Source: VXYL01 sp965203685 | GTDB taxonomy: Bacteria; Pseudomonadota; Gammaproteobacteria; Pseudomonadales; Azotimanducaceae | DNA: 64,000 nt | NCBI GenBank assembly: GCA_965203685.1 | Contig: OZ241908.1 | Coordinates: 4,898,001 to 4,962,000 of the forward strand | Reading direction: 5' to 3' | Shown: positions 41,906 to 52,853 of the stretch, one piece after another | How the letters are laid out: each line of letters begins with the position of its first letter | Position numbering within the stretch: position 1 is the stretch's first letter | Made by a program: the position numbers and the translations under genes | Notes under the pieces: model-generated | What the model was told of the DNA's origin: nothing | Databases searched by the model: none | What the model saw: only the letters and a program-made list of their open reading frames with translations

Positions 41906-42718
41906 TCAGAAGGGCCGGTCGCCCGCGACGGTCACGCGGTAGCCGGAACGGACTTCCGGGTAGTAGTCCCATACGGCCATGTGCTGAACGCAGCGGTTGT
42001 CCCACATGGCGAGTGAATAGGGCTCCCAGCGGAACCGGCACTGGAAGGTCGGGTTTTTGACGTGCTCGAACAGGAGTCCGAGCAGGGCTGCGCTCTCGGG
42101 TCGGCTGACGCCTTCGATGAAACGGGTGAAGCCGGCATTCACGAACAGCGCCTTGCGGCCCGTTACCGGGTGCGTGCGCACCACCGGATGCGAGGCCTTG
42201 GGGAACTCGCGCTGCGGCTTGTGATCGCCGTACGTGCCGGTGTAGTCGGAAACGTGGCGCGCCGTGAGCCCACCGAGGAGCGTTCGCATCGGCTCGCTCA
42301 GAGCGTCGTAGGCCGCGTACATGTTGGCGAACAGCGTGTCGCCGCCATGGGATGGCACTTGGTGGATGTGCAGGATGCTGCCGAGCGGCGGTTCTGCGTC
42401 GGCGGAGACGTCCGAGTGCCACCCCGAACCGTTGTTGCGGTGGGAGTCCTTGTCGGTGTGGATCACCATCAACGCCGGGTCGCCCTCCGCGTAGGGCGCT
42501 GCGGGGTGAATGTGCAAATCCCCGAAACGACGGCCGAATGCAAGGTGCTGCGCGGGCGTCATGTGCTGGTCGCGCATGAACAGGACGAGGTGATCCATCC
42601 ACGCGGCGTGCACTTCCTCGAAAACCGCGTCGGACAGTGGCTTGCCGAGATCGACCCCGTGAACGAGTGCGCCGATGCCGGGCGTTAAGGGTTCGACTTC
42701 TACGTGGCGGTATTCCAC
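41906..42718 (-). CDS. TauD/TfdA-family 2-oxoglutarate dioxygenase
   Basis: 270 residues. The GTG at 42718, with GGAGG five bases upstream, begins EYRHVEVEPLTPGIGALVHGVDL, the normal opening of this family; longer frames are the antisense of the POT gene. Fe(II) ligands: GSGWHSDVSAD (H-x-D) and the distal His in NRCVQHMAVWDYYP; the 2-oxoglutarate Arg follows at RSGYRVTV. Family members release sulfite from taurine or oxidise phenoxyacetates, carnitine precursors or other small molecules. Substrate unknown. It follows the POT transporter gene by 59 bp on the same strand. Confidence 0.9.
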   Translation of the reverse strand: MEYRHVEVEPLTPGIGALVHGVDLGKPLSDAVFEEVHAAWMDHLVLFMRDQHMTPAQHLAFGRRFGDLHIHPAAPYAEGDPALMVIHTDKDSHRNNGSGWHSDVSADAEPPLGSILHIHQVPSHGGDTLFANMYAAYDALSEPMRTLLGGLTARHVSDYTGTYGDHKPQREFPKASHPVVRTHPVTGRKALFVNAGFTRFIEGVSRPESAALLGLLFEHVKNPTFQCRFRWEPYSLAMWDNRCVQHMAVWDYYPEVRSGYRVTVAGDRPF

Positions 42719-42777
42719 CGGGCCTCCCGCCGTCTCCCAAGTCGGTCGATAGTACCAGCAAGGATCGCCACAGGCTT

Positions 42778-44190
42778 TTACTCCACACCGTGCATCCACC
42801 GCCTGAGGACAGGCGAGATCAGCCAGATGAATACCCCCACGACCACGGGTACCGCGACCAGCAGCAGGTAGAACCCTGGCAAGCCCTCGACAAGGAAGGT
42901 CGATTCGCCCGATTCGAGACGTACCGAATACCGCGCTACGAGGCCGGCCAGCAGGTTCGACAGCGAGAACGAGAAGAACCAGACGCCCATCATCATGGAC
43001 TGCAGCCGGGCCGGCGCCAGCTTGGTGACCATCGAAAGCCCCACGGGCGACAGGCAAAGCTCTCCCCACGTGTACACGACGAAGGTGATCAGCAGCCAAT
43101 GCGGCGCCGCAAGACCGCCGTCGCGTGCCTCCATCGCGCCGAACACCATGGCTAGGAAGGCGAGGCCGAGCAGCCACAGCCCGATGGCGAATTTCGTCGG
43201 CGTCGACGGGTTCAGGTTGCGCCGCCCGAGAAAGACCCATAGCCAGGCGAAGACCGGGGCGAAGGTGATCACGATCGCTGGATTCACGGCTTGGTACCAG
43301 GTCGCGGGGAAGGCGCTGTCCAAGAGGCCCCACAACGTCCGGTCGGTGCTCTGGGCCGCGAACACGTTCATCGAACTGCCAGCCTGCTCGAAGGCGGTCC
43401 AGAACGCGATGTTGCCCACGAAGGCGAGCACCACGATGACCCCGATCCGCTGCCACTCGATCCGCGACAACCGCGCGCTTGCCGGGGCATCCACCGCCCC
43501 TGCTCGGCGCTCGGGAGGCAGCCCAATCCCTTCCAGGTACCGCGAGCGGAAGGCTTGGTAGACCGTGATCCCGAGAATCATGCCGACGGCCGCCGAGCCG
43601 AAGCCCCAGTGCCAGCCGACGGTCTCGCCCAATGTGCCGGCGACGAGCGGCGCGAGCAGTGCACCGACGTTGATGCCCATGTAGAAGATCGTGAAGCCAC
43701 CGTCGCGTCGCACGTCCCCGACACCGTAGAGCTGACCAACCATCACGCTCACGCACGGCTTGAAGAACCCCGTTCCGACGATGATCAGCACGAGCCCCGC
43801 GATGAAGCAGGTCAGCGCGCCCGGACCCGTTTGCATCGTGACGGCGGCTCCCGCAGTGATTCCGAACAGCTCCGTCGCGCCGAGCAGGATGTGTCCGGCG
43901 GCGATGATCCAACCGCCGACGATCATCGACCGATGCGTGCCGAGGAAGCGGTCCGCCAGCCAGCCACCGACGATGGGGGTGAGGTAGACGGCCCAGGTGT
44001 AGAGCCCGTAGAGCAGGTAGGCCGCCTCCTCGGTCCAGCCAAACCCGGGATTCGGATTGGGGGCGCCCTCGGCCAATTCCTCGCTGGTCGAGGCGATGAG
44101 ATAGAGGACCAGGAGCGCGCGCATGCCGTAGTAGCTGAAACGCTCCCACATCTCGGCGATGAACAGCACCCAAAGGCCCTTTGGTTGCAT
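42778..44190 (-). CDS. POT/PTR-family proton-dependent oligopeptide transporter
   Basis: 470 residues, about twelve to fourteen membrane segments. Signatures: EMWERFSYYGMRALLVLYL (the ExxERFxYY motif), TPIVGGWLADRFLGTHRSM, GTGFFKPCVSVMVGQLYG and FYMGINVGALLAPLVAG. Imports di- and tripeptides (sometimes other substrates) with protons. Divergent from a binding-protein gene of the oligopeptide type across 51 bp, so both could serve peptide uptake. Confidence 0.95.
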   Translation of the reverse strand: MQPKGLWVLFIAEMWERFSYYGMRALLVLYLIASTSEELAEGAPNPNPGFGWTEEAAYLLYGLYTWAVYLTPIVGGWLADRFLGTHRSMIVGGWIIAAGHILLGATELFGITAGAAVTMQTGPGALTCFIAGLVLIIVGTGFFKPCVSVMVGQLYGVGDVRRDGGFTIFYMGINVGALLAPLVAGTLGETVGWHWGFGSAAVGMILGITVYQAFRSRYLEGIGLPPERRAGAVDAPASARLSRIEWQRIGVIVVLAFVGNIAFWTAFEQAGSSMNVFAAQSTDRTLWGLLDSAFPATWYQAVNPAIVITFAPVFAWLWVFLGRRNLNPSTPTKFAIGLWLLGLAFLAMVFGAMEARDGGLAAPHWLLITFVVYTWGELCLSPVGLSMVTKLAPARLQSMMMGVWFFSFSLSNLLAGLVARYSVRLESGESTFLVEGLPGFYLLLVAVPVVVGVFIWLISPVLRRWMHGVE

Positions 44191-44241
44191 CAGTGCTCCC
44201 TGCGCAGTTTCCCGCCAGACGTTCTGTTACGCTGGCCCACG

Positions 44242-46146
44242 GTGAAGACTGCACGCCGATACAAGCTCGCTTTCCTGCTGCTCGCCGCGACGTGTACGGC
44301 AAGCCTAGGCGCGTCGCCTGCCGGCGGCAACGCGAACGGCGCACCGTGCACCGACGTCGAATACAGCCACGGCCTCACCTATCTGCTGCCGCCCAAGTAC
44401 GGTGCCGACTTCACCCACTTTGAGTACGTGAACCCGAACGCGCCCAAGGCCGGTCTGCTGCGCCTACCGGAGATGGGAACGTACGACAGCTACAACGTGA
44501 TCCTCGAGAAGGGGCGCTTGGCGGCCGGGTTTTCCCTAGGCGGCGGACTCGTCTACGACAAGCTGCTCGAAGGCGCCAACGACGAGCCGGTCAGCGCCTA
44601 CGGGCGCTTGGCCGAGGGCGTGGCGACAGGGCCCGATCTCAAGTGGATCGCGTTCAAGCTGCGCGACGGCGCCCGTTGGCACGACGGGATGCCAATCACT
44701 GTTGACGACGTCGTCTTCACCTTCGACATGTTCAAGGAGCACGGCTCGGTTGCCATACGTACCGTGCTTGCGGACATCGACCGCTGGTTTGCGTTTGGCG
44801 ACCGGGAGATCTGTTTCGTCCGCCGGACGGACCGGGAAAGGAACCCCATCCTGCCGTTCGCGATCGGCGGCTACAGCATCATGCCCAAGCACTACTGGGA
44901 GAGCCGCGACATCTCCGAGACGACCGTCGAGCCGCCCCTCGGCAGCGGTCCGTACAAGCTGACTTTCGCGGACACCGGCCGCATCCTCGAATACGAGCTT
45001 GTGGAGGACTACTGGGGACGCGACCTGCCCGTCAACAAGGGACGCTTCAACTTCGCGAAGATCGAGTACGACTATTTCAAGGACGAGGGCGTGATGCTCG
45101 AGGCGCACAAGGCCCACGTGTTCGACATCCGCCAGGAGGGCGTATCCAAGAACTGGGCCACGCAGTACCAGTTCCCGGCAGTGAAGGCGGGCCTCTTCAA
45201 GCGCGAGTTGCGGCCACTCGCTCGCGTCGAGGGCCTATGGTGGCCGATCATCTGGAATACCGACAAGCCGTTCCTCGACGATATCCGGGTACGCGAAGCC
45301 CTATGGCTGCTCTACGACTTCGCGTGGACCAACCGGGTTCTGTTCTACGACTTCTACAAGACCGGGGTGAGCTTCTTCCAGAACTCGCCTATGGCACATC
45401 ACGGACTGCCGAGCGAGAAGGAGCTCGAACTGCTCGAACCGTGGCGCGCCCAGGTGCCGCCCCGCGTCTTCACCGAGGAGTTCCAGCAGCCGCCAAGCAC
45501 CGGCTACGGTCTGCAACGGAAGAACTTCGACCGCGCGATCAAGCTCTTCAAGGAGGCCGGCTTGGAGATGATCGACGGCAAGATGCGCGACGTCGAGACT
45601 CTCGCGCCGTTCAGGCTCGAATTCATCGGCGTGTCGTACTACTCCATCCGCCAGAACCTGTCGTTGGTCGACAACTTGAGGCGCGTCGGGATCGATACGA
45701 TCGGGCGCTCGCCCGAGGTCTCGCAATGGCTCTATCGCAGCCGGACGGGCAAGTTCGACGGCAATTCCGTGCGCTGGGGGCCGGGACACACCCCGGGTCT
45801 GCAACTGCGCAACTGGTTCGGCAGCGCGGCGGCCGACCAGGCCTACGGCCAAAACTGGGCGCGCGTTCGGAGCCCCGTCGTCGACAGCCTGATCGATTCC
45901 ATCATCCGCGCCAAGAGCGCGGAGGACCTCTACGCAGCGACACGCGCGCTCGACCGCGTCCTGCTGTGGAACTTCTACGTCATCCCGCTGGGATCCCAGC
46001 CCGGGTACCGGTTGACCTACTGGGACAAGTTCGGCGAAGTGCGCAACGACCGCTTGAACGGCGTGCCGTACACGGACGCGTGGTGGTGGGATGACGAAAA
46101 GGCCAAGCGGGTCGAGGAAGGAATCGCGAACCTGGGCGACGAATGA
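44242..46146 (+). CDS. ABC-type oligopeptide substrate-binding protein (YejA-like), no permease nearby
   Basis: 634 residues, SBP_bac_5 family with signal peptide from the GTG at 44242 (KLAFLLLAATCTASLGA). Features: HGLTYLLPPKYGADFTHFEYVNP-like opening typical of YejA (in part), GLVYDKLLEGANDEP, WHDGMPITVDDVVFTFD, PLGSGPYKL, YDYFKDEGVMLEAHKAHVFDIRQEG (in part), and SVRWGPGHTPGLQLRNWFGS. YejA binds peptides such as microcin C-like compounds or murein peptides. The YejBEF permease genes are absent from this neighbourhood, so it either works with a transporter elsewhere or has another role. Confidence 0.9.
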   Translation: MKTARRYKLAFLLLAATCTASLGASPAGGNANGAPCTDVEYSHGLTYLLPPKYGADFTHFEYVNPNAPKAGLLRLPEMGTYDSYNVILEKGRLAAGFSLGGGLVYDKLLEGANDEPVSAYGRLAEGVATGPDLKWIAFKLRDGARWHDGMPITVDDVVFTFDMFKEHGSVAIRTVLADIDRWFAFGDREICFVRRTDRERNPILPFAIGGYSIMPKHYWESRDISETTVEPPLGSGPYKLTFADTGRILEYELVEDYWGRDLPVNKGRFNFAKIEYDYFKDEGVMLEAHKAHVFDIRQEGVSKNWATQYQFPAVKAGLFKRELRPLARVEGLWWPIIWNTDKPFLDDIRVREALWLLYDFAWTNRVLFYDFYKTGVSFFQNSPMAHHGLPSEKELELLEPWRAQVPPRVFTEEFQQPPSTGYGLQRKNFDRAIKLFKEAGLEMIDGKMRDVETLAPFRLEFIGVSYYSIRQNLSLVDNLRRVGIDTIGRSPEVSQWLYRSRTGKFDGNSVRWGPGHTPGLQLRNWFGSAAADQAYGQNWARVRSPVVDSLIDSIIRAKSAEDLYAATRALDRVLLWNFYVIPLGSQPGYRLTYWDKFGEVRNDRLNGVPYTDAWWWDDEKAKRVEEGIANLGDE

Positions 46147-46173
46147 CCTGGGCGCGTCCCGCCCTCGCCCTCC

Positions 46174-47646
46174 TCAAGCACCCGCAGCCTGATCCGCACG
46201 CGCGTCCGTGCCAGTCGTTTCTTCGGCCCGTTCCCGCCGCCGTCGCCGCAGCGCCTCGACGATCTCCGCATGCCGCTTGCGGTTCAGGTTGTAGGGCCAG
46301 AACACCCAGATGGCGAACATCACGAATACCGCGAGAGCGGCGTAGACCAAGCCGAAGTCGAACAGCACCTGGGCCGGCACTTCGCCGGGCGTGGAGTTCG
46401 GGTCCAAGCCGACGATGTCAATGGCAATGCCAGCGACCAACGGCCCGATGGCACCGGAGCACTTGCCCGCGAAGTTGAACGCGGCGAAGTAGACGCCTTC
46501 CTGCCGCGAGCCGACACGCAACTCGTGCTCGTCCGCCATGTCGCCCATCATCGACGCCACGCTGACGCCAACCGGTTCGATCGCGAATTCGCTTAAGAAA
46601 GCGAATGCCACCAGCAACGGTACGAGCAGCACGTACGACGTCGGCATCAGCCCGGCGAGCGCCAGCATCACCGGTCCCGTGGCGCCGAGTACGCATACCA
46701 CGACACCGAGAATCACCGACCATTTCTTGTCGAATACGCGGTTGAAGAACGGCGTGAACGGGATGCCCACCATGGCGCCGACGATGCCGGCGTACTGCCA
46801 CCATTGGATTGCCAGGCTGTCGAGTTGCCAGAAGAAGGTCTGCAGGTGCAGCACCAGGGTGCCGGTCGTTCCCCAGTAGATCGTGCAGATGAGATGACCG
46901 CAGAACAGCGACCGGAACGGTAGGCCGCGCAGCGCCTCGATCAGGTCGCCGTAGATGTGGCGCACGTGGAATCGTCGTCCGCCCACGCCCATCGTCGGCA
47001 GGTGCGGAATGACGTCCATCGTCTTCCACGCCGATACTCCCATGAATGCCGCCATGACAACCCCGGACACGATGGCGAACGGAAGGTAGGGCGCAACCGT
47101 GAGTTGCGGCGTGGGGTTCTCTGGCGTGCTGTTGAACACGAAATTCCAGCCGATCGCGGCGACGATCAGCGCGGCGCCCTTGCCGATGAATGCCCGGTAG
47201 GACGCGATGCGCGTGCGCTCGTGGTAGTTCTGGGTGACTTCGGCGCCGAGCGCTAGGTACGGCACGTTGTAGAGCGTCAACGCCGTGCGCATCAGCGAGT
47301 AGACGACCGTGAACCACAGGAAAAGCTGGAAGTCGGTGAGCCACGGTGGCGGCGCGAACAAGGCCACGAACAGGACGCCGATCGGTATGACCGAGAAGGC
47401 GAGGAACGGGTGTCGGCGGCCCCACCGCGAGCGGTAGCCATCCGACCAGGAGCCGACCGTGGGATCCGTGACCGCATCGACGATCGACGTAATGGCGAGC
47501 GCCAAGCCGGCCAACGTCCCCGGCAGGCCAAGCACCTGGTTGTAGTAGATGAAGAGGAATCCGAGCGCGAAGCCCTGCACCGACTGACCGGCCTGGCCGG
47601 CACCGTGCCACAGCAGCCAACGGGTGGGGAGGCGTTCGCCGATCAC
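46174..47646 (-). CDS. GPH-family (MFS) cation symporter, copy 1
   Basis: 490 residues from the GTG at 47646, with about twelve membrane segments. Landmarks: FLFIYYNQVLGLPGTLAGLALA, SIVDAVTDPTVGSWSDGYRSRWGRRHPFL (in part), YNVPYLALGAEVTQNYHERTRIASYR and GSRQEGVYFAAFNFAGK. GPH carriers import glycosides, pentosides or hexuronides with Na+ or H+. Divergent from a PqaA-like gene across 119 bp. The C-terminus is a short Arg/Glu-rich tail. The start is not backed by a clear ribosome site. Confidence 0.88.
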   Translation of the reverse strand: MIGERLPTRWLLWHGAGQAGQSVQGFALGFLFIYYNQVLGLPGTLAGLALAITSIVDAVTDPTVGSWSDGYRSRWGRRHPFLAFSVIPIGVLFVALFAPPPWLTDFQLFLWFTVVYSLMRTALTLYNVPYLALGAEVTQNYHERTRIASYRAFIGKGAALIVAAIGWNFVFNSTPENPTPQLTVAPYLPFAIVSGVVMAAFMGVSAWKTMDVIPHLPTMGVGGRRFHVRHIYGDLIEALRGLPFRSLFCGHLICTIYWGTTGTLVLHLQTFFWQLDSLAIQWWQYAGIVGAMVGIPFTPFFNRVFDKKWSVILGVVVCVLGATGPVMLALAGLMPTSYVLLVPLLVAFAFLSEFAIEPVGVSVASMMGDMADEHELRVGSRQEGVYFAAFNFAGKCSGAIGPLVAGIAIDIVGLDPNSTPGEVPAQVLFDFGLVYAALAVFVMFAIWVFWPYNLNRKRHAEIVEALRRRRRERAEETTGTDARADQAAGA

Positions 47647-47765
47647 GACTGCATGGTGCCAGCGATCCGTCGGGGCTCCGCAACCACGGACGCCCCCCGC
47701 AAGCGCTGTGCACTGATCAGCCGATCTGTCATTGTTCGCCGCCCGTGGGGAACGGTTGATCGTAC

Positions 47766-49439
<1,674 letters not shown>

Positions 49440-49445
49440 GTGACC

Positions 49446-50582
49446 ATGGCGCTGCAGAACGCCGCGCTTCATTGCGTGCGGATCACCGCGAAGACCTGCT
49501 GGAGCTTCCTGAGGCTGCACACGGCCGATGGCGGGACCGGCGAAGGCGAGGCCACACTGGGCGGCCGACACGACGCACTGCTGGCCGCAGCCGAGCGCCT
49601 GGTCCCGGCGGCACTGCGCGAAGCGACGCTGGAAAACCCCGGCGGATTTGCGACCGCGCATGCCCCGGGCGACATCTACGAGGCGAGCGTCGTCAGCGCT
49701 CTCGACCAAGCGTTGTGGGACCTTCACGCCCAAGCCCATGGCCGCTCGCTGGCCCAAAGTCTCGGCGTCAGGCGTGACCGCGTACCCGTATACGCCAACA
49801 TGAACCGGCGCACCGTAGAGCGTAGTCCCGAGGGCTTCGTGGCCAGTGCGCGTGCCGCCAAGAGCGCCGGTCACGTGGCGTTCAAGCTCGCGCCGTTCGA
49901 TGAAGTGACGCCGGACATCTGCGCGGCCGGTAGCGGTCGGCGCGCGATGCAGGCCGGGCTCGCGCGTATCGCGGCGGTCGGAGAGGCCGTCGGCCCCGAC
50001 GCCCGCCTCATGGTGGACTGTCATTGGCGCTTCGACGAGGCCACGGCGATGCTGCTCAACGAGGCAGCGGCAAAGTTGGGCGTGTACTGGATCGAATGCC
50101 CGTTGGTGGAGGTCGAAGGCAACATTCCCGCCCTCACCCGGCTCCGCGGGCAATGCGAGGCGTTGGGCATGCTTCAAGCCGGACTCGAGCAGAGCATCGG
50201 CTGGGAGGTGATTCGGCCCTATTGCGAAGCCGGGGCGTACGACGTGGTGATGCCCGATGTGAAATACATCGGCGGTGTCCACGAGTTGCGCCGGGTTGCC
50301 AACGCCTGCGCCGACTTCGGCGTTGCGGTTTCGCCGCACAACCCGAGCGGGCCGATCAGCCATGCCTTCAGCCTGCAGGTCTCGGCGACTCTCTCCCCTT
50401 TTGACCGGCTCGAGATGCAGTTCGACGAGAGTCCGTTGTTCGACTTGCTCGTTGGCGCGCCTTTCGCGCCGATCGTCGATGGTCATGCCGCGCGACCATC
50501 CGGACCAGGCCTTGGTGTCGCGCTTTCGGACGCTCTCTTGCACAAACACGCCGAGCGCCCGGTGCGCGAGTGGCGAGCGTGA
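49446..50582 (+). CDS. enolase-superfamily enzyme (mandelate racemase type), copy 2
   Basis: 378 residues. Capping domain 1-120 with ALDQALWDLHAQAHGRSLAQ; barrel residues FKLAPFD (Lys), MVDCHWRF (Asp), WIECPLV (Glu), AGLEQSIG (Glu) and SPHNPSGP (His). The start is placed at the ATG 49446; a GTG at 49440 immediately follows the upstream stop and is possible. Distinct from the copy at 28267 and paired with a GPH transporter and exported hydrolase, suggesting carbohydrate-acid breakdown. Substrate unknown. Confidence 0.85.
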   Translation: MALQNAALHCVRITAKTCWSFLRLHTADGGTGEGEATLGGRHDALLAAAERLVPAALREATLENPGGFATAHAPGDIYEASVVSALDQALWDLHAQAHGRSLAQSLGVRRDRVPVYANMNRRTVERSPEGFVASARAAKSAGHVAFKLAPFDEVTPDICAAGSGRRAMQAGLARIAAVGEAVGPDARLMVDCHWRFDEATAMLLNEAAAKLGVYWIECPLVEVEGNIPALTRLRGQCEALGMLQAGLEQSIGWEVIRPYCEAGAYDVVMPDVKYIGGVHELRRVANACADFGVAVSPHNPSGPISHAFSLQVSATLSPFDRLEMQFDESPLFDLLVGAPFAPIVDGHAARPSGPGLGVALSDALLHKHAERPVREWRA

Positions 50583-50608
50583 CCGAGCCGCGGGGGGCCG
50601 AGTAGCGG

Positions 50609-52843
50609 CTAGGCCACGGCAACACTCCGCGATAGCGGCAGTCGCCGAATCCGCTGGCCCGTGGCCGCAAAGACCGCATTGGCCACCGCCGGCGCGATGG
50701 GCGGCGTGCCCGGCTCGCCAGCACCACCCAATGCCTCGCCGCTGTTCACGATCACCACCTCGATCGCCGGCATCGCATCGATGCGCAGCATGGGATAGTC
50801 GTGGAAGTTGCTTTGCATGACGGCGCCGTCCCGGATCGTGATCTCGCCGTATAGAGCCGCCGTGAGGCCGTAGACGATGCCGCTCTCCATCTGGGCGATC
50901 AAGCCGTCGGGGTTGATCGCGAATCCGGCGTCTACGGCGCAGACGACGCGGTCAACGCGCACACCGTCGGCGTTCACGGTGACCTCCGCCACTTCCGCCA
51001 CGATGCTGCCGAACGACCGGTGTAGCGCGATACCGCGACCTCGTCCCGCTGTCAGCGGCGCACCCCAGTCCCCACGTTCGGCGGCCGCATCCAGCACGGC
51101 ACGATCCCGTGGCGCACGGCTAAGCAGGTCGCGACGGAACCGATAGGGGTCGGCCCCGGCGAGCGTCGCCAACTCGTCGATGAACGATTCCGTGAAGAAC
51201 GCGTGCTGCGAGTGGTCGACGCTGCGCCAGAAACCGAACGGCACGTGGGTCGGGCTCGCGACCGACGCGATTCGCTGGCTGTCGATCGCATAGGGAATCC
51301 GCGGCGCTTCGGCGGGCTCGTGCTTGTTCACGTAGAGATTCGACCAGGCAACCGGTCGCCCGGTGTCGTCAAGGCCACCGCGGAAACGGCTGACTGTCGC
51401 CGGGCGATAGCGGTCCTGGGCGGTGTCCTCCTCGCGCGACCAGATCAGCTTCACGGGACCGCCGACGGCCTTGGCGACTTGCGCGGCCTGTTCCGCATAG
51501 TCGGGGTAGACACGGCGGCCGAAACCTCCGCCCAGGTAGCCATTGTGGACTGTGACGTTGTCCGGTTCGAGTTGCAGGACATCGGCCACGGTGGTGCGCA
51601 CGCCGAGGGGATTCTGTGATCCGACCCACACGTCGCAGACGCCGTCATGGGGCCAAACCGCACAGTTCATCGGTTCCATGGTCGCGTGGGCGAGAAACGG
51701 GGCTTCGTACTCGGCGTCGAGCCTTTGAGCCGCCCCTGCCAAGGCCTGATCGACATCACCTTCGCCGACCTCCACGTCGCCGCCCCCGGCGTCCGCCGCA
51801 TCGAGGTCACGCCGGAACTGCGCGTAGATGTCCTCTTGGGAGATTGTCTCGCGACCGTCACCGGACCACTGCACATCGAGCGCCGCCAAGCCCCGTTGGG
51901 CGTGCCAGTAGCCGTCGGCAACGACCGCGACCGCGTCAGGCAAGGCAACGACTCTCTCGACGCCCGGCATCGCCAAGGCGCGCGAGTCGTCGACGCCGAG
52001 CAAGCGACCGCCGAAGACCGGCGCTCGACGAATGGTCGCCACCTTCATGCCGTCGACTTGCGCGTCGATGCCGAACGTGGCGCTGCCGTCGACCTTGGGC
52101 GGAATGTCCAGGCGCGGTTTCGACCGTCCCATCACCTGGAACTCGTCAGCCGCCTTCAGCCGCGGCTTCGCCGGTGGCACCAACGCCGCAGCCGCGGCCG
52201 CGAAGTCGGCAAACCGCCCTTCGCGCTCTGTCGGCGGGTGTTTGACCAGGCTTCGTTCAAGACGCAGTTCGTCCACCGGAACCTGCCAAGTCGCGGCCGC
52301 CGCTTCCGCGAGGACCTGGCGTGCCGCGGCGCCGGCCACGCGCATGGCATGCATGCCCGTGAACCGCAGGCTGAAACTACCCCCGGTCACCTGCAGGTCC
52401 GCGACTTGCGACAACTCGAGCAACGCACCGTCTACCGTGTCAACCAGGAACGTGGGCACGTCCATCTCGCCGAGGGCGAGGCCCCTAACGAGCGCGTAGT
52501 TGGCGTACTCCTCGTGGGCGGGCGCCTCAATCACCTCGACCGAGTCCCAGTCTGCGTCCATCTCGTCGGCCAGCATCTGCGCAAGCGCCGAGTGAACGCC
52601 CTGCCCCATCTCGGCATGGGGGACAATGGCGACGACGGTGTTGTCCGGTGTGATCTTCACCCAGACGTTGAGCAATGCCTCGTCGTCGTCAGCGACGAGC
52701 CCTCGGAGCTTCGGTGACCGGTGACCGGGCCGTACGGCGACGCCGATGACAAGTGCGCCACCCGCGAGGACGCCGCCGGTGACGAGGAGCCCGCGCCGCG
52801 TCCACTTGCCGACGCGCGACTTTCCGGATTCGTCCTTCGCCAT
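50609..52843 (-). CDS. molybdenum hydroxylase large subunit (IorB/aldehyde-oxidase type)
   Basis: 744 residues, xanthine-oxidase-family molybdopterin-binding subunit. The N-terminus has twin arginines (KWTRRGLLVTG) and a hydrophobic run (17-36), so export by the Tat route is likely. Core motifs: VPHAEMGQGVHSALAQMLADE, GRSKPRLDIPPKVDGSATFGID (in part), YLGGGFGRRVYPDYAEQA and, near the end, GEALGGAGEPGTPPIAPAVANA with the catalytic Glu. Such enzymes hydroxylate aldehydes or N-heterocycles such as isoquinoline. The 2Fe-2S partner is encoded 10 bp upstream. Confidence 0.92.
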   Translation of the reverse strand: MAKDESGKSRVGKWTRRGLLVTGGVLAGGALVIGVAVRPGHRSPKLRGLVADDDEALLNVWVKITPDNTVVAIVPHAEMGQGVHSALAQMLADEMDADWDSVEVIEAPAHEEYANYALVRGLALGEMDVPTFLVDTVDGALLELSQVADLQVTGGSFSLRFTGMHAMRVAGAAARQVLAEAAAATWQVPVDELRLERSLVKHPPTEREGRFADFAAAAAALVPPAKPRLKAADEFQVMGRSKPRLDIPPKVDGSATFGIDAQVDGMKVATIRRAPVFGGRLLGVDDSRALAMPGVERVVALPDAVAVVADGYWHAQRGLAALDVQWSGDGRETISQEDIYAQFRRDLDAADAGGGDVEVGEGDVDQALAGAAQRLDAEYEAPFLAHATMEPMNCAVWPHDGVCDVWVGSQNPLGVRTTVADVLQLEPDNVTVHNGYLGGGFGRRVYPDYAEQAAQVAKAVGGPVKLIWSREEDTAQDRYRPATVSRFRGGLDDTGRPVAWSNLYVNKHEPAEAPRIPYAIDSQRIASVASPTHVPFGFWRSVDHSQHAFFTESFIDELATLAGADPYRFRRDLLSRAPRDRAVLDAAAERGDWGAPLTAGRGRGIALHRSFGSIVAEVAEVTVNADGVRVDRVVCAVDAGFAINPDGLIAQMESGIVYGLTAALYGEITIRDGAVMQSNFHDYPMLRIDAMPAIEVVIVNSGEALGGAGEPGTPPIAPAVANAVFAATGQRIRRLPLSRSVAVA

Positions 52844-52853
52844 TGGAGGTCTC

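Noticed and set aside
43291..44241. N-terminal extension of the YejA-like gene
   Set aside because: It is antisense to the POT transporter gene; the signal peptide starting at the GTG at 44242 defines the real start.
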